Below are positions 1 to 5,425 of a DNA stretch of 10,308 bases, in pieces (position 1 is the first letter of the stretch; each line of letters opens with the position of its first letter). The position numbers and the translations under genes were made by a program. This DNA is from an uncultured Sutterella sp. (GTDB taxonomy: Bacteria > Pseudomonadota > Gammaproteobacteria > Burkholderiales > Burkholderiaceae_F), in assembly GCA_900764215.1 (NCBI GenBank), contig CAAFNI010000083.1, forward strand, positions 1-10,308, read 5' to 3'. The notes below the pieces were generated by a model that worked only from the letters and a program-made list of their open reading frames with translations, was not told the DNA's origin and searched no databases.

Positions 1-19
1 AGATGTGTATAAGAGACAG
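1..19 (+). other. Tn5/Nextera mosaic-end adapter (sequencing artefact)
   Basis: Bases 1-19 read AGATGTGTATAAGAGACAG, which is exactly the 19-base Tn5 mosaic end used in Nextera tagmentation libraries. It sits at the extreme edge of the window and interrupts the open frame of the leftward gene beginning at 438. It is therefore residual library adapter left on an assembled contig, not genomic DNA. Native sequence starts at base 20. A real Tn5 end is unlikely, because no transposase or wild-type IS50 sequence accompanies it and the mosaic end is a synthetic hybrid. Confidence 0.96.
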
Positions 20-438
20 TCCCAGATATGGACGCGAAGGGCCGCCTTGAGAAAGACAGGTTCGATCGCGAACGTGAGCTCCATGAATTCGCGCTCGTCC
101 AGTTGTGGACGCTGAGGGAGTACGCGGCCTTCGGCATCGAGCGAGAGCGGAGTGAGGCACCAGAGCTCTGGAGCCTGTTCGCGTCCGCCCATGGAGAGCC
201 ATCGCCAGGGCGCTTCATGAGGGGGTGAGTTGCGGCGTGTGAGCACGCGCCAGAGCCAGACTAGATGCGGAGCGCGGCGGTAGCAGCCTGCGTCGAGCAC
301 CTGAGGAACGACTTGTCCCGTGCCTTCGCCCAGGCTCTCGAGCGCCTTGGCGCTCGCATCAGGCATTGAGGCGAGGATCTGGTCTGCCTCGTCGGATGGC
401 AGACGGGCGCCGGGAATAAGAATGAAAGCTTTCGACAT
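20..438 (-). CDS. Partial conserved protein, RpfE / phosphoglycerate-mutase-like family of Burkholderiales
   Basis: The minus strand is open without a stop from ATG at 438 down to the adapter junction: 139 codons plus two bases, with the 3' end missing. The product starts MSKAFILIPGARLPSDEADQ. A middle part is rich in Trp and Arg (residues 58-85), and the segment from PELWCLTPLSLDAEGRVLP onward (residues 93-111) is followed by LDEREFMEL. From memory, this layout resembles the proteins called RpfE or 'phosphoglycerate mutase' that lie near recJ and lolC in Burkholderiales: a start with LLIPFALP, a W-x-C-x-x-P-V block, then LDxxExxxL. The molecular function is not established. No other in-frame start lies upstream and there is no Shine-Dalgarno. 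A TACAAT box ends 9 bases before the ATG, so the message may be nearly leaderless. I am fairly sure it is a real gene and only moderately sure of the family. Confidence 0.7.
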
Positions 439-447
439 AGTTTGTGC

Positions 448-476
448 ATTGTAGCGGGAGGCGGACAGGCTAGAAT
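448..476. promoter_or_regulatory. Interlocked divergent promoters between the RpfE-like gene and lolC
   Basis: Rightward, TAGAAT (471-476) is a good -10 box, with a weak TTGTAG (449-454) 16 bases upstream. Transcription would start near 483, about 27 bases before the lolC GTG. Leftward, TACAAT (453 down to 448) is a good -10 box, with a weak ATTCTA (476 down to 471) 17 bases upstream. The -10 of each promoter therefore overlaps the -35 position of the other. Both -10 boxes are convincing and both -35 boxes are poor, so the assignment is moderate to weak. Confidence 0.4.
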
Positions 477-509
477 GAAAAGCTTCTCAACTCATCACCT
501 TGTCAGCCC

Positions 510-1769
510 GTGAAAATCCCGTTTGAACTGACCATCGGCCTCACCTATACGAGAGCCGGCCGCAGGGGACGCCGCAGGGACCGCTTCCTGTCCTTCATTT
601 CCGGCATGTCCGTCGCCTCAATTGCGCTCGGCGTCGCCGCGCTCATCATCGTGCTCTCCGTCATGAACGGCTTCCAGAAGGAGGTGCGGGACCGCATGCT
701 CGGCGTCATACCGCATATCGAGATCACGAGCGGCGCGGGGCCGATGACGGATTGGAAGACCGTCGCCGGGGAGGTCATGAAGAATCCCGAGGTCATCGCT
801 GCCGCGCCTTATGTGCAGGGGCAGGGGCTTCTCAATTCCGGCAGCGTCGTGCGGGGCGCACTGGTGAAGGGGATCGATCCCGATGCCGAGTCCGGCGTGA
901 GCGACATAGCGCAGCATCTCGAGCGCGTCGATTCGCTCAAGGTGCTCGAGCCCGGCGGCTTCGGCATTCTGCTCGGACGCGACCTCGCGCATGCGCTTCG
1001 CGTGCGGCCGGGCGACCGCGTATCAATGATGGTGCCGCAGGGCAGCGTGACGCCTGCGGGTCTCGTGCCTCGGATGAAGCAGTTCACGGTGCTCGGCTAT
1101 CTGTCGTCGGGCCACTATGAATATGACAGCACGATGGCGCTCGTCAATCTGAAGGATGCCGCCGCACTCTTTCGCACAGCCGGCCCTCAGGGACTTCGGG
1201 TGCGCGTGACCGACATGGACCGCGCGCCCTCAGTTGCCCGTTCGCTCGTCAGCACGCTGCCGCCCGGAACCTACGCCTCAGACTGGTCGAGGCAGAACCG
1301 CCACTGGTTCGCGGACGTTCAGGTGGAAAAGCGAATGATGGGCATCATTCTCTTTCTGATTGTGCTGGTGGGCGCCTTCGGACTTGTTTCCTCGCTCGTC
1401 ATGACCGTGAAGGAAAAACAGGCCGACATCGCCATTCTCAGAACGCTGGGCGCGAGCGAGGGGGCGATCATGCGCATCTTTGTGATTCAGGGCACGATCG
1501 TCGGCATCGTCGGGGTGGCCCTTGGCGTTGCGTCGGGGCTGCTTGTGGCTGAAAACGTCGGGGTGATCGTGAGCACGATCGAGAGGGCCTTCAACGTCGA
1601 ATTTTTGCCGAAGTCCATCTACTTCATCTCCGACATGCCGTCTGATCCGAGAATGTCAGACATCATTCCCATCGCGCTCTTTTCCTTCATGCTGAGCCTT
1701 GCGGCCACGCTCTATCCGAGCTGGCGCGCGGCCCGCACCCAACCTGCGGAGGCCCTTCGCTATGAATAA
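510..1769 (+). CDS. lolC: Lipoprotein-releasing ABC transporter permease LolC
   Basis: This inner-membrane subunit of the Lol exporter extracts mature lipoproteins from the inner membrane and hands them to periplasmic LolA, powered by LolD. The 419-residue length is close to E. coli LolC (about 400). After a cytoplasmic N-terminus (FELTIGLTYTRAG), TM1 spans about residues 35-53 and contains VLSVMNGF. A periplasmic MacB-type domain runs about 54-275. TM2 (277-300), TM3 (325-350) and TM4 (386-403) follow, and KEKQADIAILRTLGAS (301-316) is the conserved cytoplasmic coupling segment. The loop at about 174-190 (VPQGSVTPAGLVPR) resembles the LolC 'hook' that binds LolA. GTG at 510 is the only plausible start, because an in-frame TAG occurs at 471, and it has no clear Shine-Dalgarno. 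No lolE follows lolD here, so this protein may act as a homodimer, as in lineages with one hybrid permease (LolF). That last point is inferred. Confidence 0.93.
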   Translation: MKIPFELTIGLTYTRAGRRGRRRDRFLSFISGMSVASIALGVAALIIVLSVMNGFQKEVRDRMLGVIPHIEITSGAGPMTDWKTVAGEVMKNPEVIAAAPYVQGQGLLNSGSVVRGALVKGIDPDAESGVSDIAQHLERVDSLKVLEPGGFGILLGRDLAHALRVRPGDRVSMMVPQGSVTPAGLVPRMKQFTVLGYLSSGHYEYDSTMALVNLKDAAALFRTAGPQGLRVRVTDMDRAPSVARSLVSTLPPGTYASDWSRQNRHWFADVQVEKRMMGIILFLIVLVGAFGLVSSLVMTVKEKQADIAILRTLGASEGAIMRIFVIQGTIVGIVGVALGVASGLLVAENVGVIVSTIERAFNVEFLPKSIYFISDMPSDPRMSDIIPIALFSFMLSLAATLYPSWRAARTQPAEALRYE

Positions 1770-2451
1770 TGAACTTGCGGTCGAGGTCTCTAATCTCGTC
1801 AAGATCTATCACGACGGCGATCACCCCGTACCCGTGCTCTCCGACGTCACCTTCAGCGTAGCTCGCGGGGAGACCGTTGCGATTCTCGGCTCTTCTGGAT
1901 CCGGCAAGTCGACGCTGCTGCACGCCGTGGGCGGCCTTGACGCTGTGGATTCGGGTGAGGTGCGTGTGGCGGGCACGAGCCTCTCGGGGCTTTCTCAAAG
2001 GGCGCTCGGCGAGCTTCGCAACCGTTCGCTCGGCTTCGTCTATCAGTTTCACCATCTGCTCCCTGAATTCACGGCGCTCGACAACGTTGCAATGCCGCTT
2101 TGGATTCGGCGCGAAGATCAGGAGGCCTCAAGAGAGAGGGCGCGCAGGATGCTTGAGGCCGTGGGGCTCGGACATCGCCTTGAACACCTGCCTTCGCAGC
2201 TTTCTGGAGGCGAGCGTCAGCGCGTCGCCATCGCGCGCGCCATCGTGACTCAGCCTGTCTGCATTCTTGCCGACGAGCCGACCGGCAACCTTGACCAAAC
2301 AACCGCCCGGGGTGTCTTCGACCTGTTCCTCAAACTCGCTCGCGACGAGGGCACCGCCATCGTGATTGTCACGCATGACGAGCGTCTCGCCGATCGCTGC
2401 AACCGCATCCTCAGGCTTGACGCCGGCGTCATACGAGAGGCCGGATCGTGA
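1762..2451 (+). CDS. lolD: Lipoprotein-releasing ABC transporter ATPase LolD
   Basis: This cytoplasmic ATPase (229 residues, normal for LolD) drives lipoprotein release through the LolC-type permease. Visible motifs are Walker A GSSGSGKS (43-50), Q-loop Q95 within the LolD-typical YQFHHLLPEFTALDNV, ABC signature LSGGERQRV (147-155), Walker B CILADE (167-172) followed by PTGNLD, and the H-loop H205 (VTHD). The start is ATG 1762, 8 bases inside lolC, with a strong CGGAGG at 1747-1752 nine bases upstream. A longer in-frame start at 1699 would add 21 unrelated residues read from within lolC and lacks family support. The overlap implies translational coupling and matched subunit production. The 3' end overlaps the next gene by four bases (GTGA). 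Confidence 0.96.
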   Translation: MNNELAVEVSNLVKIYHDGDHPVPVLSDVTFSVARGETVAILGSSGSGKSTLLHAVGGLDAVDSGEVRVAGTSLSGLSQRALGELRNRSLGFVYQFHHLLPEFTALDNVAMPLWIRREDQEASRERARRMLEAVGLGHRLEHLPSQLSGGERQRVAIARAIVTQPVCILADEPTGNLDQTTARGVFDLFLKLARDEGTAIVIVTHDERLADRCNRILRLDAGVIREAGS

Positions 2452-3245
2452 CGGGACTCGTCGACACGCACTGCCATCTCCAAGCGAAGGCCTTTGAACA
2501 CGATTTGGCGGACGTGGTCGCACGCGCCCGGACTGCGGGCGTGACGGATATGGTGGTTTGTGCGGGCGATGCTTCCGACTGGTCGAGGACGAGGGCCGTC
2601 GCCCGAGAATACGGGCTTGGTTACATGCTGGGCATTCATCCGCTCTTCGTGCCAAAGGCGAAGGAGACGGACTTGCAGAAGCTTTCAACGCTCGCCGAAT
2701 CCTCCATGGCCGATCCGCACTTCATAGGCATCGGAGAGATCGGTCTTGAGGGCCTCGTCATGACGATTGACGAACGCCAGGAGCACTTCTTTCGGGAGCA
2801 GCTGAAAATTGCGTCACGCCTCGACCTGCCGTGCTCGATTCACGTGCGCAAAAGTGCCTCGCGCCTTCTCTACCATCTGAAGAGAGTCCGCGTCTCGGGC
2901 GTCATCCACGCGTTCAACGGGTCAATCCAGGAGCGCGACGCCTTTCTTGCGCTCGGGCTCAAACTCGGGTTCGGCGGTGCCGTCACCTATGAGGGCAGCC
3001 GCCGCATCAGGCGCCACCTTGCCGAGGTGCCGGCCGACGCCTTCGTGCTTGAGAGCGATTCCCCCGACATGCCGTCCTCGGTCAGGCGGGCGTTCGGAAT
3101 TCTGAGGACGGAGCCCGCTGATGCGGCAGAAACGGCGGCCGTTGCTGCTCTATTGCGTGAAGTACCTAGGGATGAACTCGTACTTCAGTCAACCAAAACG
3201 GCACAAGCCGTCTTTAATCGGCTCAAGCTTCGGCAACTTCGTTAA
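2448..3245 (+). CDS. TatD-family metal-dependent hydrolase, YjjV-like
   Basis: This is a 265-residue protein of the TatD amidohydrolase-like TIM-barrel family, whose members are metal-dependent DNases or hydrolases in the cytoplasm. Metal-site motifs are all present: DTHCH (D6, H8, H10), GIHP with H64, GEIGLE with E97, IHVRKS with H132, HAFNGS with H154 and ESDSPDMP with D204. The signatures LKRxxxxGVIHAFNGS and E(T/S)DxPDMP resemble E. coli YjjV more than TatD or YcfH. The usual GLD after the metal Glu is GLE here, a conservative change next to the ligand. The GTG start overlaps the lolD stop (GTGA), so translation is probably coupled to lolD. The substrate is unknown. The C-terminal QAVFNR matches the family's N-x-xxxF ending, so the gene looks complete. 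Confidence 0.9.
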   Translation: MTGLVDTHCHLQAKAFEHDLADVVARARTAGVTDMVVCAGDASDWSRTRAVAREYGLGYMLGIHPLFVPKAKETDLQKLSTLAESSMADPHFIGIGEIGLEGLVMTIDERQEHFFREQLKIASRLDLPCSIHVRKSASRLLYHLKRVRVSGVIHAFNGSIQERDAFLALGLKLGFGGAVTYEGSRRIRRHLAEVPADAFVLESDSPDMPSSVRRAFGILRTEPADAAETAAVAALLREVPRDELVLQSTKTAQAVFNRLKLRQLR

Positions 3246-3283
3246 GATGGGTTCGTAATCCTGCAAGCGGAGGACACCCACCC

Positions 3284-3844
3284 ATGACAACGAAGGACAT
3301 TCTCGTCTCGATCATCGGACTCGACGAGCCGGGCATCGTGGCAGCAACGGCGGAAACGCTGACGAGGCTCGGCTGCAACATCGAGCAGATGACTCAGACG
3401 ACCCTTCGGGACCAGTTCACGGCCGTTTACCTCGTGAACAAGCCCGAGGACATCGAAAACAAGAACATCCAGCTGGAGATTCAGACGGCCTACGATCTGA
3501 AGAAGTTTCATTTGACGGTCTCCATCCGCGATGTGGAGAGGGCTTGCGGGGCGGCTGCTTCGGGCGAGCCCTTCATCGTGAGCATCTGGGGGCAGGACCG
3601 TAACGACATCATTGCCACGTTTGCCCGCATTTTTGCCGAACACCGCATCAATGTCGAGGGCCTCAAGGCTTTTCGGATCGAGGACGATCAGAGCCTTCAG
3701 GTTTTTGAAGTCGTCATTCCCGAGCAGGTCGACACCCGTTCCCTGCACCGCATCATGGGCGAGCGCGCCAAGCGAATGGGGCTCAGACTCTCCATGCAGC
3801 ACGCCGCCATCTTTGAAGCCATTCACCGCGTCCGGGTTGTTTGA
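3284..3844 (+). CDS. Tandem ACT-domain protein (GcvR / UPF0237-like)
   Basis: This 186-residue soluble protein is built of two ACT domains, small ligand-binding modules that often sense amino acids. The first, about residues 5-80, starts ILVSIIGLDEPGIVAATAET. The second, about 96-175, starts FIVSIWGQDRNDIIATFARI. The C-terminal QHAAIFEAIHRV matches the IFEAMxxI ending of the short single-ACT UPF0237 proteins, while the two-domain layout is that of the glycine-cleavage regulator GcvR. No DNA-binding domain is present. A clear CGGAGGA (3268-3274) lies nine bases before the ATG. It follows tatD by 38 bases and precedes the DUF711 gene by 20. A UPF0237 gene directly before UPF0210/DUF711 is also the arrangement I recall in Streptococcus pneumoniae (SP_0238/SP_0239). 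By inference it is a ligand-responsive partner or regulator of the DUF711 protein. Confidence 0.82.
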   Translation: MTTKDILVSIIGLDEPGIVAATAETLTRLGCNIEQMTQTTLRDQFTAVYLVNKPEDIENKNIQLEIQTAYDLKKFHLTVSIRDVERACGAAASGEPFIVSIWGQDRNDIIATFARIFAEHRINVEGLKAFRIEDDQSLQVFEVVIPEQVDTRSLHRIMGERAKRMGLRLSMQHAAIFEAIHRVRVV

Positions 3845-3864
3845 GACGAAAGGAAGACCAAAAC

Positions 3865-5238
3865 ATGCTGACTGATTCTGAAGTCCTCGCGACTTTGTCC
3901 ATGCTTCGTTCTGAACACCTTGATGTCAGAACTGTCACGATGGGAATCTCGCTCTTTGACTGCGCTGCGAGCGACTTCGACACCTTTGCCTACAAGGTGC
4001 GAAGCAAGATTCTTAAAAATGCGCAAAAACTCGTCGAAACCTGCGACATCGTCGGAGACCGCTACGGCATTCCCGTCGTAAATAAGCGCATTTCGGTGAG
4101 TCCCATGGCCACCGTCTGCGCAGGTTTTTCGCGTGATCAGATGGTCGAGGCGTGCCGCGTGCTCGACGACTGCGCCAAGGACGTGGGCGTCGACTTCATC
4201 GGAGGCTTCGGCGCGCTTGTGGAAAAGGGCATGACGCCGGGCGAGCGCAATCTGATTGATGCGCTTCCCGAGGCTCTCGCCTGTACGGACCGCATCTGCT
4301 CTTCGATCAACGTGGGATCGACCAAAGCCGGCATCAATATGGATGCCGTCAAGCTGATGGGCGAGCGCATACTCGACGTGGCCGCCGCGACGGCCGATCG
4401 TGACGCCATCGGCTGCGCCAAGCTCGTCGTCTTCTGCAACATTCCTCAGGACGTCCCCTTCATGGCTGGCGCCTATCTCGGCGTGGGTGAACCCGACGTC
4501 GTCATCAATGTGGGCGTTTCTGGGCCGGGCGTCGTCAAGAAGGCGCTGGACCGCGCCTTCGAGGCGAAGGGCGAGTATCTGACGATCACGGATGCAGCCG
4601 AGGTCATCAAGCACACGGCCTACAAGGTCACGCGCGTAGGCGAGATCATCGGCAACGAGGTTGCGCAGCGCCTGCGGCTTCCCTTCGGCGTGGCTGATCT
4701 GTCACTCGCGCCGACGCCGGCTGTTGGAGACAGCGTGGGCGAAATTTTTCAGACGATGGGGCTTTCTTCGATCGGAGCGCCGGGCACGACTGCCGTTCTT
4801 GCCATGCTCAACGACGCCGTGAAGAAGGGAGGCGTCTTCGCCTCCTCGCATGTGGGCGGCTTGTCGGGCGCCTTTATACCGGTTTCCGAAGACAGCGCCA
4901 TTGAGGCCGCCGCCCGCAGCGGCGCCCTTACGATGGAAAAGCTTGAGGCCATGACGAGCGTGTGCTCCGTCGGTCTCGACATGATCGCAATTCCGGGCGA
5001 CACGAGCGCGGCCACGATTTCGGGTATGATCGCCGACGAAATGGCCATCGGCATGATCAACTCGAAGACCACCGCCGTGCGCATCATCCCCGTGCCCGAC
5101 AAGGGCGTGGGTGAGAAGGCCGTCTTCGGAGGCCTGCTCGGAGAGGCTGCGATCATTCGCGTGCCGGGCGGCGACTCGACTGGCTTTGTGAAACTTGGCG
5201 GCCGCATTCCCGCTCCGATCCACTCCCTGAAAAACTGA
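3865..5238 (+). CDS. DUF711 / UPF0210 (PFL-superfamily) protein of unknown function
   Basis: The 457 residues match the usual length of UPF0210 proteins (about 450). Family hallmarks are spread through the whole chain: an N-terminal DVRTVTMGISL, INVGVSGPGVV (215-224), APTPAVGDSVGEIFQTMGL (282-300), IGAPGTTAVLAMLNDAVKKGG (303-323), the glycine-rich HVGGLSGAFIPVSED (329-343) and the terminal GGRIPAPIHSLKN (445-457). The fold is assigned to the pyruvate formate-lyase-like superfamily, but no reaction has been firmly shown as far as I know. The start is ATG 3865, eight bases after AAGGAAG. A TTG at 3841 in the same frame would add eight residues and overlap the preceding stop, so it is less likely. 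The gene is translated just after the ACT protein and ends five bases before an intrinsic terminator, so the pair probably shares a message. No transmembrane segment is evident. Confidence 0.88.
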   Translation: MLTDSEVLATLSMLRSEHLDVRTVTMGISLFDCAASDFDTFAYKVRSKILKNAQKLVETCDIVGDRYGIPVVNKRISVSPMATVCAGFSRDQMVEACRVLDDCAKDVGVDFIGGFGALVEKGMTPGERNLIDALPEALACTDRICSSINVGSTKAGINMDAVKLMGERILDVAAATADRDAIGCAKLVVFCNIPQDVPFMAGAYLGVGEPDVVINVGVSGPGVVKKALDRAFEAKGEYLTITDAAEVIKHTAYKVTRVGEIIGNEVAQRLRLPFGVADLSLAPTPAVGDSVGEIFQTMGLSSIGAPGTTAVLAMLNDAVKKGGVFASSHVGGLSGAFIPVSEDSAIEAAARSGALTMEKLEAMTSVCSVGLDMIAIPGDTSAATISGMIADEMAIGMINSKTTAVRIIPVPDKGVGEKAVFGGLLGEAAIIRVPGGDSTGFVKLGGRIPAPIHSLKN

Positions 5239-5242
5239 TTTA

Positions 5243-5280
5243 AAGCGTCGTCTTCCCAATCCGGAGACGGCGCTTTTTTT
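5243..5280 (+). terminator. Intrinsic terminator after the DUF711 gene
   Basis: The arm AAGCGTCGTCT (5243-5253) pairs with AGACGGCGCTT (5265-5275) over 11 positions with one G-T wobble, separated by an 11-base loop. The arm runs into seven consecutive T (5274-5280). It begins five bases after the DUF711 stop and would close any transcript running from lolC or from the ACT gene. Confidence 0.93.
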
Positions 5281-5425
5281 CTTGTACGCACAAATCATCA
5301 ATAGTGGATGAAACCGCCTTGACTGGCAGGCCGTTCGGACTCATCCGGCCCGAATTGCCGCTGCGGCTTGAAAACCTAAAAAACAACTCAACTTTCCCCC
5401 TCGGATTACGTATAGAGGTTTCATC
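5281..5425. promoter_or_regulatory. Intergenic region upstream of the autotransporter gene; promoter not resolved
   Basis: These 145 bases lie between the terminator and the autotransporter start. They include nested GC-rich inverted repeats around 5326-5367, for example CGGA-CTCA-TCCG and GCCG-CTG-CGGC, then an A-rich stretch and a pyrimidine tract CTTTCCCCC (5392-5400). A weak ribosome binding site AGAGG (5414-5418) sits seven bases before the ATG. CCTC at 5399-5402 could pair with GAGG of that site. A TATAGA at 5411-5416 looks like a -10 box but overlaps the ribosome binding site and has no -35, so I do not call it. The gene must have a promoter here, but its position is uncertain. Confidence 0.35.

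Noticed and set aside
28..228. Plus-strand 66-residue ORF near the left edge.
   Set aside because: It is the complement of the well-supported leftward partial gene, with no ribosome binding site and no recognisable similarity.
1699..1761. Upstream in-frame start for LolD at 1699.
   Set aside because: The extra 21 residues are read from the lolC 3' end and are not LolD-like. ATG 1762 has a strong Shine-Dalgarno and gives the normal length.
3196..3215. Hairpin ACGGC-ACAA-GCCGT followed by CTTTAA near the end of the tatD-like gene, a possible terminator.
   Set aside because: It lies inside the coding sequence, the tail is not a T-run, and the protein continues for ten more codons with a family-consistent ending.
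3841..3864. TTG start adding eight residues to the DUF711 protein.
   Set aside because: It overlaps the stop of the ACT gene and lacks a ribosome site, whereas ATG 3865 is preceded by AAGGAAG at ideal spacing.
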